Below are positions 39,101 to 55,799 of a stretch of DNA of 64,000 nucleotides, piece after piece. The position numbers and the translations under genes were made by a program. Within the stretch, counting starts at the first letter, position 1; each line of letters begins with the position of its first letter. This DNA comes from Sipunculus nudus. Its lineage: Eukaryota; Annelida; Sipuncula; Golfingiida; Sipunculidae. The stretch covers positions 1,575,579 to 1,639,578 of the forward strand of contig CM049307.1 in NCBI GenBank assembly GCA_026874595.1. The letters run 5' to 3'. The notes beneath the pieces were generated by a model. That model saw only the letters and a program-made list of their open reading frames with translations, was not told the DNA's origin and did not search any database.

Positions 39101-42100
39101 ATATGCACTGATACACCAGCTAAAGGTTAATACTACAAATATGCACTGTTACACCAGCTAAAGGTTAATACAACAAATATGCACTGATACACCAGCTAAA
39201 GGTTAATACTACAAATATGCACTGATACACCAGCTAAAGGTTAATACTACAAATATGCACTGTTACACCAGCTAAAGGTTAATACTACAAATATGCACTG
39301 ATACACCAGCTAAAGGTTAATACTACAAATATGCACTGATACACCAGCTAAAGGTTAATACAACAAATATGCACTGATACACCAGCTAAAGGTTAATACT
39401 ACAAATATGCACTGATACACCAGCTAAAGGTTAATACTACAAATATGCACTGTTACACCAGCTAAAGGTTAATACTACAAATATGCACTGATACACCAGC
39501 TAAAGGTTAATACTACAAATATGCACTGATACACCAGCTAAAGGTTAATACTACAAATATGCACTGATACACCAGCTAAAGGTTAATACTACAAATATGC
39601 ACTGATACAGCAGCTAAAGGTTAATACTACAAATGTGCACTGATACACCAGCTAAAGGTTAATACTACAAATATGCACTGATACACCAGCTAAAGGTTAA
39701 TACTACAAATATGCACTGATACACCAGCTAAAGGTTAATACAACAAATATGCACTGATACACCAGCTAAAGGTTAATACTACAAATATGCACTGATACAC
39801 CAGCTAAAGGTTAATACTACAAATATGCACTGATACACCAGCTAAAGGTTAATACTACAAATATGCACTGATACAGCAGCTAAAGGTTAATACTACAAAT
39901 ATGCACTGATACACCAGCTAAAGGTTAATACTACAAATATGCACTGATACACCAGCTAAAGGTTAATACTACAAATATGCACTGATACACCAGCTAAAGG
40001 TTAATACTACAAATATGCTCTGATACACCAGCTAAAGGTTAATACTACAAATATGCACTGATACACCAGCTAAAGGTTAATACTACAAATATGCTCTGAT
40101 ACACCAGCTAAAGGTTAATACTACAAATATGCACTGATACACCAGCTAAAGGTTAATACTACAAATATGCACTGATACACCAGCTAAAGGTTAATACTAC
40201 AAATATGCACTGATACACCAGCTAAAGGTTAATGCTACAAATATGCTCTGATACACCAGCTAAAGGTTAATACTACAAATATGCACTGATACACCAGCTA
40301 AAGGTTAATACTACAAATATGCACTGATACACCAGCTAAAGGTTAATACTACAAATATGCTCTGATACACCAGCTAAAGGTTAATACTACAAATATGCAC
40401 TGATACACCAGCTAAAGGTTAATACTACAAATATGCACTGATACACCAGCTAAAGGTTAATACTACAAATATGCACTGATACACCAGCTAAAGGTTAATA
40501 CTACAAATATGCTCTGATACACCAGCTAAAGGTTAATACTACAAATATGCACTGTTACACCAGCTAAAGGTTAATACTACAAATATGCACTGATACACCA
40601 GCTAAAGGTTAATACTACAAATATGCACTGATACACCAGCTAAAGGTTAATATTACAAATATGCACTGATACACCAGCTAAAGGTTAATATTACAAATAT
40701 GCACTGATACACCAGCTAAAGGTTAATATTACAAATATGCACTGATACACCAGCTAAAGGTTAATACTACAAATATGCACTGATACACCAGCTAAAGGTT
40801 AATATTACAAATATGCACTGAAACACCAGCTAAAGGTTAATACTACAAATATGCACTGATACACCAGCTAAAGGTTAATACTACAAATATGCACTGATAC
40901 ACCAGCTAAAGGTTAATATTACAAATATGCACTGAAACACCAGCTAAAGGTTAATACTACAAATATGCACTGATACACCAGCTAAAGGTTAATACTACAA
41001 ATATGCACTGATACACCAGCTAATTGTTAATACTACAAATATGCACTGATACACCAGCTAAAGGTTAATACTACAAATATGCACTGATACACCAGCTAAA
41101 GGTTAATATTACAAATATGCACTGAAACACCAGCTAAAGGTTAATACTACAAATATGCACTGATACACCAGCTAAAGGTTAATACTACAAATATGCACTG
41201 ATACACCAGCTAAAGGTTAATACTACAAATATGCACTGTTACACCAGCTAAAGGTTAATACTACAAATATGCACTGATACACCAGCTAAAGGTTAATATT
41301 ACAAATATGCACTGATACACCAGCTAAAGGTTAATACAACAAATATGCACTGATACACCAGCTAAAGGTTAATACTACAAATATGCACTGTTACACCAGC
41401 TAAAGGTTAATACTACAAATATGCACTGATACACCAGCTAAAGGTTAATACAACAAATATGCACTGATACACCAGCTAAAGGTTAATACTACAAATATGC
41501 ACTGATACACCAGCTAAAGGTTAATACAACAAATATGCACTGATACACCAGCTAAAGGTTAATACTACAAATATGCACTGATACACCAGCTAAAGGTTAA
41601 TACAACAAATATGCACTGATACACCAGCTAAAGGTTAATGCTACAAATATGCTCTGATACACCAGCTAAAGGTTAATACTACAAATATGCACTGATACAC
41701 CAGCTAAAGGTTAATACTACAAATATGCACTGATACACCAGCTAAAGGTTAATACTACAAATATGCTCTGATACACCAGCTAAAGGTTAATACTACAAAT
41801 ATGCACTGATACACCAGCTAAAGGTTAATACTACAAATATGCACTGATACACCAGCTAAAGGTTAATACTACAAATATGCACTGATACACCAGCTAAAGG
41901 TTAATATTACAAATATGCTCTGATACACCAGCTAAAGGTTAATACTACAAATATGCACTGTTACACCAGCTAAAGGTTAATACTACAAATATGCACTGAT
42001 ACACCAGCTAAAGGTTAATATTACAAATATGCACTGATACACCAGCTAAAGGTTAATACTACAAATATGCACTGATACACCAGCTAAAGGTTAATACTAC

Positions 42101-45100
42101 AAATATGCACTGATACACCAGCTGAAAGGTAATACTACAAATATGCACTGATACACCAGCTAAAGGTTAATACTACAAATATGCACTGATACACCAGCTA
42201 AAGGTTAATAATACAAATATGCACTGAAACACCAGCTAAAGGTTAATACTACAAATATGCACTGTTACACCAGCTAAAGGTTAATACTACAAATATGCAC
42301 TGATACACCAGCTAAAGGTTAATACTACAAATATGCACTGTTACACCAGCTAAAGGTTAATACTACAAATATGCACTGTTACACCAGCTAAAGGTTAATA
42401 CTACAAATATGCACTGATACACCAGCTAAAGGTTAATATTACAAATATGCACTGATACACCAGCTAAAGGTTAATACTACAAATATGCACTGATACACCA
42501 GCTAAAGGTTAATACAACAAATATGCACTGATACACCAGCTAAAGGTTAATACTACAAATATGCACTGATACACCAGCTAAAGGTTAATACTACAAATAT
42601 GCACTGATACACCAGCTAAAGGTTAATATTACAAATATGCACTGATACACCAGCTAAAGGTTAATATTACAAATATGCTCTGATACACCAGCTAAAGGTT
42701 AATACTACAAATATGCACTGATACACCAGCTAAAGGTTAATATTACAAATATGCACTGATACACCAGCTAAAGGTTAATACAACAAATATGCACTGATAC
42801 ACCAGCTAAAGGTTAATATTACAAATATGCACTGATACACCAGCTAAAGGTTAATACTACAAATATGCACTGATACAGCAGCTGAAGGGTAATACTACAA
42901 ATATGCACTGATACACCAGCTAAAGGTTAATATTACAAATATGCACTGATACACCAGCTAAAGGTTAATACTACAAATATGCACTGATACACCAGCTAAA
43001 GGTTAATACTACAAATATGCACTGATACACCAGCTAAAGGTTAATACTACAAATATGCACTGATACACCAGCTAAAGGTTAATACTACAAATATGCACTG
43101 ATACACCAGCTAAAGGTTAATACTACAAATATGCACTGATACACCAGCTAAAGGTTAATACTACAAATATGCACTGATACACCAGCTTAAAGAAAATACT
43201 ACAAATATGCACTGATACACCAGCTAAAGGTTAATACTACAAATATGCACTGATACACCAGCTAAAGGTTAATACTACAAATATGCACTGATACACCAGC
43301 TAAAGGTTAATACTACAAATATGCACTGATACACCAGCTAAAGGTTAATACTACAAATATGCACTGATACACCAGCTAAAGGTTAATACTACAAATATGC
43401 ACTGATACACCAGCTAAAGGTTAATATTACAAATATGCACTGATACAGCAGCTGAAGGGTAATACTACAAATATGCACTGATACACCAGCTAAAGGTTAA
43501 TACTACAAATATGTACTGATACACCAGCTAAAGGTTAATATTACAAATATGCACTGATACAGCAGCTGAAGGGTAATACTACAAATATGCACTGATACAC
43601 CAGCTTAAAGAAAATACTACAAATATGCACTGATACACCAGCTAAAGGTTAATACTACAAATATGCACTGATACACCAGCTAAAGGTTAATACTACAAAT
43701 ATGCACTGATACACCAGCTAAAGGTTAATACTACAAATATGCACTGATACACCAGCTAAAGGTTAATATTACAAATATGCTCTGATACACCAGCTAAAGG
43801 TTAATACTACAAATATGCACTGATACACCAGCTAAAGGTTAATACTACAAATATGCTCTGATACACCAGCTAAAGGTTAATACTACAAATATGCACTGAT
43901 ACACCAGCTAAAGGTTAATACTACAAATATGCACTGATACACCAGCTTAAAGAAAATACTACAAATATGCACTGATACACCAGCTAAAGGTTAATACTAC
44001 AAATATGCACTGATACACCAGCTAAAGGTTAATACTACAAATATGCACTGATACACCAGCTAAAGGTTAATACTACAAATATGCACTGATACACCAGCTA
44101 AAGGTTAATATTACAAATATGCTCTGATACACCAGCTAAAGGTTAATACTACAAATATGCACTGATACACCAGCTAAAGGTTAATACTACAAATATGCAC
44201 TGATACAGCAGCTGAAGGGTAATACTACAAATATGCACTGATACACCAGCTTAAAGAAAATACTACAAATATGCACTGATACACCAGCTAAAGGTTAATA
44301 CTACAAATATGCACTGATACACCAGCTAAAGGTTAATACTACAAATATGCACTGATACACCAGCTAAAGGTTAATACTACAAATATGCACTGATACACCA
44401 GCTAAAGGTTAATACTACAAATATGCACTGATACACCAGCTAAAGGTTAATACTACAAATATGCACTGATACACCAGCTAAAGGTTAATATTACAAATAT
44501 GCACTGATACAGCAGCTGAAGGGTAATACTACAAATATGCACTGATACACCAGCTTAAAGAAAATACTACAAATATGCACTGATACACCAGCTAAAGGTT
44601 AATACTACAAATATGCACTGATACACCAGCTAAAGGTTAATACTACAAATATGCACTGATACACCAGCTAAAGGTTAATACTACAAATATGCACTGATAC
44701 ACCAGCTAAAGGTTAATACTACAAATATGCACTGATACACCAGCTAAAGGTTAATATTACAAATATGCACTGATACACCAGCTAAAGGTTAATACTACAA
44801 ATATGCACTGATACAGCAGCTGAAGGGTAATACTACAAATATGCACTGATACACCAGCTTAAAGAAAATACTACAAATATGCACTGATACACCAGCTAAA
44901 GGTTAATACTACAAATATGCACTGATACATCAGCTAAAGGTCAATACTACAAATGTGCACTGATACACCAGCTAAAGGTTAATACTACAAATATGCACTG
45001 ATACAGCAGCTGAAGGCTAATACTACAAATATGCACTGATACACCAGCTTAAAGAAAATACTACAAATATGCACTGATACACCAGCTAAAGGTTAATACT

Positions 45101-45676
45101 ACAAATATGCACTGATACATCAGCTAAAGGTCAATATTACAAATATGCACTGATACACCAGCTAAAGGTTAATACTACAAATATGCACTGATACAGCAGC
45201 TGAAGGGTAATACTACAAATATGCACTGATACACCAGCTTAAAGAAAATACTACAAATATGCACTGATACACCAGCTAAAGGTTAATACTACAAATATGC
45301 ACTGATACACCAGCTAAAGGTCAATACTACAAATATGCACTGTTACACCAGCTAAAGGTTAATACTACAAATATGCACTGATACACCAGCTAAAGGTTAA
45401 TACTACAAATATGCACTGATACACCAGCTAAAGGTTAATACTACAAATATGCACTGATACACCAGCTAAAGGTTAATACTACAAATATGCACTGATACAC
45501 CAGCTAAAGGTTAATACTACAAATGTGCACTGATACACCAGCTAAAGGTTAATACTACAAATATGCACTGATACACCAGCTAAAGGTTAATACTACAAAT
45601 ATGCACTGATACACCAGCTAAAGGTTAATACAACAAATATGCACTGATACACCAGCTAAAGGTTAATACTACAAAT

Positions 45677-46330
45677 GTGCACTGATACACCAGCTAAAGG
45701 TTAATACTACAAATGTGCACTGATACACCAGCTAAAGGTTAATACTACAAATGTGCACTGATACACCAGCTAAAGGTTAATACTACAAATGTGCACTGAT
45801 ACACCAGCTAAAGGTTAATACTACAAATGTGCACTGATACACCAGCTAAAGGTTAATACTACAAATGTGCACTGATACACCAGCTAAAGGTTAATACTAC
45901 AAATGTGCACTGATACACCAGCTAAAGGTTAATACTACAAATGTGCACTGATACACCAGCTAAAGGTTAATACTACAAATGTGCACTGAAACACCAGCTA
46001 AAGGTTAATACTACAAATGTGCACTGATACACCAGCTAAAGGTTAATACTACAAATGTGCACTGATACACCAGCTAAAGGTTAATACTACAAATGTGCAC
46101 TGATACACCAGCTAAAGGTTAATACTACAAATGTGCACTGATACACCAGCTAAAGGTTAATACTACAAATGTGCACTGAAACACCAGCTAAAGGTTAATA
46201 CTACAAATGTGCACTGATACACCAGCTAAAGGTTAATACTACAAATGTGCACTGATACACCAGCTAAAGGTTAATACTACAAATGTGCACTGATACACCA
46301 GCTAAAGGTTAATACTACAAATGTGCACTG
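45677..46330 (+). repeat. homogeneous AATGTGC subfamily block, copy B
   Basis: Same run of AATGTGC units as at 23677, shifted by exactly 22,000 bp, with the two GAAACACC units again five units apart. Confidence 0.85.
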
Positions 46331-49300
46331 ATACACCAGCTAAAGGTTAATACTACAAATATGCACTGATACACCAGCTAAAGGTTAATACTACAAATAT
46401 GCACTGTTACACCAGCTAAAGGTTAATACTACAAATATGCACTGTTACACCAGCTAAAGGTTAATACTACAAATATGCACTGATACACCAGCTAAAGGTT
46501 AATACTACAAATGTGCACTGATACACCAGCTAAAGGTTAATACTACAAATATGCACTGATACACCAGCTAAAGGTTAATACTACAAATGTGCACTGATAC
46601 ACCAGCTAAAGGTTAATACTACAAATATGCACTGATACACCAGCTAAAGGTTAATACTACAAATGTGCACTGATACACCAGCTAAAGGTTAATACTACAA
46701 ATATGCACTGATACACCAGCTAAAGGTTAATACTACAAATATGCACTGTTACACCAGCTAAAGGTTAATACTACAAATGTGCACTGATACACCAGCTAAA
46801 GGTTAATACTACAAATGTGCACTGATACACCAGCTAAAGGTTAATACTACAAATGTGCACTGTTACACCAGCTAAAGGTTAATACTACAAATGTGCACTG
46901 TTACACCAGCTAAAGGTTAATACTACAAATGTGCACTGTTACACCAGCTAAAGGTTAATACTACAAATATGCACTGTTACACCAGCTAAAGGTTAATACT
47001 ACAAATGTGCACTGATACACCAGCTAAAGGTTAATACTACAAATGTGCACTGATACACCAGCTAAAGGTTAATACTACAAATGTGCACTGATACACCAGC
47101 TAAAGGTTAATACTACAAATGTGCACTGATACACCAGCTAAAGGTTAATACTACAAATGTGCACTGATACACCAGCTAAAGGTTAATACTACAAATATGC
47201 ACTGATACACCAGCTAAAGGTTAATACTACAAATATGCACTGTTACACCAGCTAAAGGTTAATACTACAAATATGCACTGATACACCAGCTAAAGGTTAA
47301 TACTACAAATATGCACTGATACACCAGCTAAAGGTTAATACTACAAATATGCTCTGATACACCAGCTAAAGGTTAATACTACAAATATGCTCTGTTACAC
47401 CAGCTAAAGGTTAATACTACAAATATGCACTGATAAACCAGCTAAAGGTTAATACTACAAATATGCACTGTTACACCAGCTAAAGGTTAATACTACAAAT
47501 GTGCACTGATCCACCAGCTAAAGGTTAATACTACAAATGTGCACTGATACACCAGCTAAAGGTTAATACTACAAATGTGCACTGATACACCAGCTAAAGG
47601 TTAATACTACAAATATGCACTGTTACACCAGCTAAAGGTTAATACTACAAATCTGCACTGATACACCAGCTAAAGGTTAATACTACAAATGTGCACTGAT
47701 ACACCAGCTAAAGGTTAATACTACAAATGTGCACTGATACACCAGCTAAAGGTTAATACTACAAATCTGCACTGATACACCAGCTAAAGGTTAATACTAC
47801 AAATATGCACTGTTACACCAGCTAAAGGTTAATACTACAAATGTGCACTGATACACCAGCTAAAGGTTAATACTACAAATCTGCACTGATACACCAGCTA
47901 AAGGTTAATACTACAAATATGCACTGTTACACCAGCTAAAGGTTAATACTACAAATATGCACTGTTACACCAGCTAAAGGTTAATACTACAAATCTGCAC
48001 TGTTACACCAGCTAAAGGTTAATACTACAAATATGCACTGATACACCAGCTAAAGGTTAATACTACAAATCTGCACTGATACACCAGCTAAAGGTTAATA
48101 CTACAAATATGCACTGTTACACCAGCTAAAGGTTAATACTACAAATATGCACTGATACACCAGCTAAAGGTTAATACTACAAAAATGCACTGATACACCA
48201 GCTGAAGGGTAATACTACAAATATGCACTGATACACCAGGTAAAGGTTAATACTACAAATCTGCACTGTTACACCAGGTAAAGGTTAATACTACAAATAT
48301 GCACTGTTACACCAGCTAAAGGTTAATACTACAAATATGCTCTGATACACCAGCTAAAGGTTAATACTACAAATATGCTCTGATACACCAGCTAAAGGTT
48401 AATACTACAAATATGCACTGATACACCAGCTAAAGGTTAATACTACAAATATGCTCTGATACACCAGCTAAAGGTTAATACTACAAATATGCACTGAAAC
48501 ACCAGCTAAAGGTTAATACTACAAATATGCACTGATACACCAGCTAAAGGTTAATACTACAAATATGCACTGATACACCAGCTAAAGGTTAATACTACAA
48601 ATATGCACTGATACACCAGCTAAAGGTTAATACTACAAATATGCACTGATACACCAGCTAAAGGTTAATACTACAAATATGCACTGTTACAGCAGCTGAA
48701 GGGTAATACTACAAATATGCACTGATACACCAGCTAAAGGTTAATACTACAAATATGCACTGATACACCAGCTAAAGGTTAATACTACAAATATGCACTG
48801 ATACACCAGCTAAAGGTTAATACTACAAATATGCACTGATACACCAGCTAATGGTTAATACTACAAATATGCACTGATACACCAGCTAAAGGTTAATACT
48901 ACAAATATGCACTGATACACCAGCTAAAGGTTAATACTACAAATGTGCACTGTTACACCAGCTAAAGGTTAATACTACAAATATGCTCTGATACACCAGC
49001 TAAAGGTTAATACTACAAATATGCACTGATACACCAGCTAAAGGTTAATACTACAAATATGTACTGTTACACCAGCTAAAGGTTAATACTACAAATATGC
49101 ACTGATACACCAGCTAAAGGTTAATACTACAAATATGCACTGATACACCAGCTAAAGGTTAATACTACAAATATGCACTGTTACACCAGCTAAAGGTTAA
49201 TACTACAAATATGCTCTGATACACCAGCTAAAGGTTAATACTACAAATATGCACTGATACACCAGCTAAAGGTTAATACTACAAATATGCACTGATACAC

Positions 49301-52079
49301 CAGCTAAAGGTTAATACTACAAATGTGCACTGTTACACCAGCTAAAGGTTAATACTACAAATATGCTCTGATACACCAGCTAAAGGTTAATACTACAAAT
49401 ATGCACTGTTACACCAGCTAAAGGTTAATACAACAAATATGCACTGATACACCAGCTAAAGGTTAATACTACAAATATGCACTGATACACCAGCTAAAGG
49501 TTAATACTACAAATATGCACTGATACACCAGCTAAAGGTTAATACTACAAATGTGCACTGATACACCAGCTAAAGGTTAATGCTACAAATATGCACTGAT
49601 ACAGCAGCTAAAGGTTAATACTACAAATATGCACTGATACACCAGCTAAAGGTTAATACTACAAATGTGCACTGATACAGCAGCTAAAGGTTAATGCTAC
49701 AAATATGCACTGATACACCAGCTAAAGGTTAATACTACAAATGTGCACTGATACACCAGCTAAAGGTTAATACTACAAATGTGCACTGATACAGCAGCTA
49801 AAGGTTAATACTACAAATGTGCACTGATACACCAGCTAAAGGTTAATACTACAAATGTGCACTGATACAGCAGCTAAAGGTTAATGCTACAAATATGCAC
49901 TGATACACCAGCTAAAGGTTAATACTACAAATGTGCACTGATACACCAGCTAAAGGTTAATACTACAAATATGCACTGATACACCAGCTAAAGGTTAATA
50001 CTACAAATGTGCACTGATACACCAGCTGAAGGTTAATACTACAAATATGCACTGATACACCAGCTAAAGGTTAATACTACAAATGTGCACTGATACACCA
50101 GCTAAAGGTTAATACTACAAATATGCACTGATACACCAGCTAAAGGTTAATACTACAAATATGCACTGATACAGCAGCTAAAGGTTAATACTACAAATGT
50201 GCACTGATACACCAGCTAAAGGTTAATACTACAAATATGCACTGATACAGCAGCTAAAGGTTAATACTACAAATGTGCACTGATACACCAGCTAAAGGTT
50301 AATACTACAAATGTGCACTGTTACACCAGCTAAAGGTTAATACTACAAATATGCACTGATACACCAGCTAAAGGTTAATACTACAAATGTGCACTGATAC
50401 ACCAGCTAAAGGTTAATACTACAAATATGCACTGATACACCAGCTAAAGGTCAATACTACAAATGTGCACTGATACACCAGCTAAAGGTTAATACTACAA
50501 ATATGCACTGATACAGCAGCTAAAGGTCAATACTACAAATATGCACTGATACACCAGCTAAAGGTTAATACTACAAATGTGCACTGATACACCAGCTAAA
50601 GGTCAATACTACAAATATGCACTGATACACCAGCTAAAGGTTAATACTACAAATATGCACTGATACACCAGCTAAAGGTTAATACTACAAATATGCACTG
50701 ATACACCAGCTAAAGGTTAATACTACAAATATGCACTGATACAGCAGCTAAAGGTTAATACAACAAATATGCACTGATACACCAGCTAAAGGTTAATACT
50801 ACAAATATGCACTGATACACCAGCTAAAGGTTAATACTACAAATATGCACTGATACAGCAGCTAAAGGTCAATATTACAAATATGCACTGATACACCAGC
50901 TAAAGGTTAATACTACAAATGTGCACTGATACACCAGCTAAAGGTTAATACTACAAATATGCACTGATACACCAGGTAAAGGTTAATACTACAAATATGC
51001 ACTGTTACACCAGCTAAAGGTTAATACTACAAATATGCACTGATACACCAGCTAAAGGTTAATATTACAAATATGCACTGATACACCAGCTAAAGGTTAA
51101 TACAACAAATATGCACTGATACACCAGCTAAAGGTTAATACTACAAATATGCACTGATACACCAGCTAAAGGTTAATACTACAAATGTGCACTGATACAC
51201 CAGCTAAAGGTTAATACTACAAATATGCACTGATACACCAGCTAAAGGTTAATACTACAAATATGCACTGATACACCAGCTAAAGGTTAATACTACAAAT
51301 ATGCACTGATACACCAGCTAAAGGTTAATACTACAAATGTGCACTGATACACCAGCTAAAGGTCAATACTACAAATATGCACTGATACACCAGCTAAAGG
51401 TTAATACTACAAATATGCACTGATACACCAGCTAAAGGTTAATACTACAAATATGCACTGATACACCAGCTAAAGGTTAATACTACAAATATGCACTGAT
51501 ACAGCAGCTAAAGGTTAATACAACAAATATGCACTGATACACCAGCTAAAGGTTAATACTACAAATATGCACTGATACACCAGCTAAAGGTTAATACTAC
51601 AAATATGCACTGATACAGCAGCTAAAGGTTAATACAACAAATATGCACTGATACACCAGCTAAAGGTTAATACTACAAATATGCACTGATACACCAGCTA
51701 AAGGTTAATACTACAAATATGCTCTGATACACCAGCTAAAGGTTAATACTACAAATATGCTCTGATACACCAGCTAAAGGTTAATACTACAAATATGCAC
51801 TGTTACACCAGCTAAAGGTTAATACAACAAATATGCACTGATACACCAGCTAAAGGTTAATACTACAAATATGCACTGATACAGCAGCTAAAGGTTAATA
51901 CAACAAATATGCACTGATACACCAGCTAAAGGTTAATACTACAAATATGCACTGATACAGCAGCTGAAGGGTAATACTACAAATATGCACTGATACACCA
52001 GCTAAAGGTTAATATTACAAATATGCACTGATACACCAGCTGAAGGGTAATACTACAAATATGCACTGATACACCAGCT

Positions 52080-54200
52080 AAAGGTTAATACTACAAATAT
52101 GCACTGATACAGCAGCTAAAGGTCAATACTACAAATATGCACTGATACACCAGCTAAAGGTTAATACTACAAATATGCACTGATACACCAGCTAAAGGTC
52201 AATACTACAAATATGCACTGATACAGCAGCTAAAGGTCAATACTACAAATGTGCACTGATACACCAGCTAAAGGTTAATACTACAAATATGCACTGATAC
52301 AGCAGCTAAAGGTTAATACTACAAATATGCACTGATACACCAGCTAAAGGTTAATACAACAAATATGCACTGATACACCAGCTAAAGGTTAATACTACAA
52401 ATATGCTCTGATACACCAGCTAAAGGTTAATACTACAAATGTGCACTGATACACCAGCTAAAGGTTAATACTACAAATATGCACTGATACACCAGCTAAA
52501 GGTTAATACTACAAATATGCACTGATACACCAGCTAAAGGTTAATACTACAAATATGCACTGATACACCAGCTAAAGGTTAATACTACAAATATGCACTG
52601 ATACACCAGCTGAAGGTTAATACTACAAATATGCTCTGATACACCAGCTAAAGGTTAATACTACAAATATGCACTGATACACCAGCTAAAGGTTAATACT
52701 ACAAATATGCACTGATACACCAGTTGAAGGTTAATACTACAAATATGCACTGATACACCAGCTAAAGGTTAATACTACAAATATGCTCTGATACACCAGC
52801 TAAAGGTTAATGCTACAAATATGCACTGATACACCAGCTAAAGGTTAATACTACAAATATGCACTGATACACCAGTTGAAGGTTAATACTACAAATATGC
52901 ACTGATACACCAGCTGAAGGTTAATACTACAAATATGCTCTGATACACCAGCTAAAGGTTAATACTACAAATATGCACTGATACACCAGCTAAAGGTCAA
53001 TACTACAAATATGCACTGATACACCAGCTAAAGGTTAATGCTACAAATATGCACTGATACACCAGCTAAAGGTTAATACTACAAATATGCACTGATACAC
53101 CAGTTGAAGGTTAATACTACAAATATGCACTGATACACCAGCTGAAGGTTAATACTACAAATATGCACTGATACAGCAGCTAAAGGTTAATACTACAAAT
53201 GTGCACTGATACACCAGCTAAAGGTCAATACTACAAATATGCACTGATACACCAGCTAAAGGTTAATACTACAAATATGCACTGATACAGCAGCTAAAGG
53301 TCAATACTACAAATATGCACTGATACACCAGCTAAAGGTTAATACTACAAATATGCACTGATACACCAGCTAAAGGTCAATACTACAAATATGCACTGAT
53401 ACAGCAGCTAAAGGTCAATACTACAAATGTGCACTGATACACCAGCTAAAGGTTAATACTACAAATATGCACTGATACAGCAGCTAAAGGTTAATACTAC
53501 AAATATGCACTGATACACCAGCTAAAGGTTAATACAACAAATATGCACTGATACACCAGCTAAAGGTTAATACTACAAATATGCTCTGATACACCAGCTA
53601 AAGGTTAATACTACAAATGTGCACTGATACACCAGCTAAAGGTTAATACTACAAATATGCACTGATACACCAGCTAAAGGTTAATACTACAAATATGCAC
53701 TGATACACCAGCTAAAGGTTAATACTACAAATATGCACTGATACACCAGCTAAAGGTTAATACTACAAATATGCACTGATACACCAGCTGAAGGTTAATA
53801 CTACAAATATGCTCTGATACACCAGCTAAAGGTTAATACTACAAATATGCACTGATACACCAGCTAAAGGTTAATACTACAAATATGCACTGATACACCA
53901 GTTGAAGGTTAATACTACAAATATGCACTGATACACCAGCTAAAGGTTAATACTACAAATATGCTCTGATACACCAGCTAAAGGTTAATGCTACAAATAT
54001 GCACTGATACACCAGCTAAAGGTTAATACTACAAATATGCACTGATACACCAGTTGAAGGTTAATACTACAAATATGCACTGATACACCAGCTGAAGGTT
54101 AATACTACAAATATGCTCTGATACACCAGCTAAAGGTTAATACTACAAATATGCACTGATACACCAGCTAAAGGTTAATACTACAAATATGCACTGATAC
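52080..54200 (+). repeat. 31-unit higher-order duplication
   Basis: Marker units repeat with an offset of exactly 1,178 bp (31 units): CAGCAGC next to GGTCAAT at 52111/53289 and 52223/53401, and CAGTTGAAGG at 52721/53899 and 52873/54051. The expected partner of 53101 at 54279 is a standard unit, so the duplication ends before there. Confidence 0.8.
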
Positions 54201-55799
54201 ACCAGTTGAAGGTTAATACTACAAATATGCTCTGATACACCAGCTAAAGGTTAATACTACAAATATGCACTGATACACCAGCTAAAGGTTAATATTACAA
54301 ATATGCACTGAAACACCAGCTAAAGGTTAATACTACAAATGTGCACTGATACACCAGCTAAAGGTTAATACAACAAATATGCACTGATACAGCAGCTAAA
54401 GGTTAATACTACAAATGTGCACTGATACACCAGCTAAAGGTCAATACTACAAATATGCACTGATACACCAGCTAAAGGTCAATACTACAAATATGCACTG
54501 ATACACCAGCTAAAGGTTAATACTACAAATATGCACTGATACACCAGCTAAAGGTTAATACTACAAATATGCACTGATACAGCAGCTAAAGGTTAATACT
54601 ACAAATATGCACTGATACACCAGCTAAAGGTCAATACTACAAATATGCACTGATACACCAGCTAAAGGTCAATACTACAAATATGCACTGATACACCAGC
54701 TAAAGGTTAATACTACAAATGTGCACTGATACAGCAGCTAAAGGTTAATACTACAAATATGCACTGATACACCAGCTAAAGGTTAATACTACAAATGTGC
54801 ACTGATACACCAGCTAAAGGTCAATACTACAAATATGCACTGATACACCAGCTAAAGGTCAATACTACAAATATGCACTGATACACCAGCTAAAGGTTAA
54901 TACTACAAATATGCACTGATACACCAGCTAAAGGTCAATACTACAAATATGCACTGATACACCAGCTAAAGGTTAATACTACAAATGTGCACTGATACAC
55001 CAGCTAAAGGTTAATACTACAAATATGCACTGATACAGCAGCTAAAGGTCAATACTACAAATATGCACTGATACACCAGCTAAAGGTTAATACTACAAAT
55101 GTGCACTGATACACCAGCTAAAGGTCAATACTACAAATATGCACTGATACACCAGCTAAAGGTTAATACTACAAATATGCACTGATACACCAGCTAAAGG
55201 TTAATACTACAAATATGCACTGATACAGCAGCTAAAGGTCAATACTACAAATATGCACTGATACACCAGCTAAAGGTTAATACTACAAATGTGCACTGAT
55301 ACACCAGCTAAAGGTTAATACTACAAATATGCACTGAAACACCAGCTAAAGGTTAATACTACAAATATGCACTGATACACCAGCTAAAGGTTAATACTAC
55401 AAATATGCACTGATACACCAGCTAAAGGTTAATACTACAAATATGCACTGAAACACCAGCTAAAGGTTAATATTACAAATATGCACTGATACACCAGCTA
55501 AAGGTTAATACTACAAATATGCACTGATACACCAGCTAAAGGTTAATACTACAAATATGCACTGATACACCAGCTAAAGGTCAATACTACAAATATGCAC
55601 TGATACACCAGCTAAAGGTTAATACTACAAATGTGCACTGATACACCAGCTAAAGGTCAATACTACAAATATGCACTGATACACCAGCTAAAGGTTAATA
55701 CTACAAATATGCACTGATACACCAGCTAAAGGTTAATACTACAAATATGCACTGATACACCAGCTAAAGGTTAATACTACAAATATGCACTGATACACC

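Larger units (their letters stand above)
30450..51300 (+). repeat. higher-order block, copy B
   Basis: The markers of copy A reappear at 31141, 33420, 36232, 36931, about 41020, 44927, 47432, about 47508 and 50021. The offset is about 18,580 bp at the left, 21,164 near 15-17 kb, 21,544 near 19.5 kb, exactly 22,000 from about 22.9 to 27.6 kb, and 21,088 near 28.9 kb. The steps are whole numbers of 38-bp units, allowing for the 37-bp units, so copies differ by gain or loss of units. In the 22,000-offset part they are almost identical; one difference seen is AAATTTGC at 23521 against AAATGTGC at 45521. Confidence 0.75.

Noticed and set aside
11900-51300. Blocks A and B as a plain assembly duplication
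   Set aside because: The copies differ by base changes and by several gains or losses of whole units at different places, which a simple duplicated contig would not show. Long reads are still needed to be certain.
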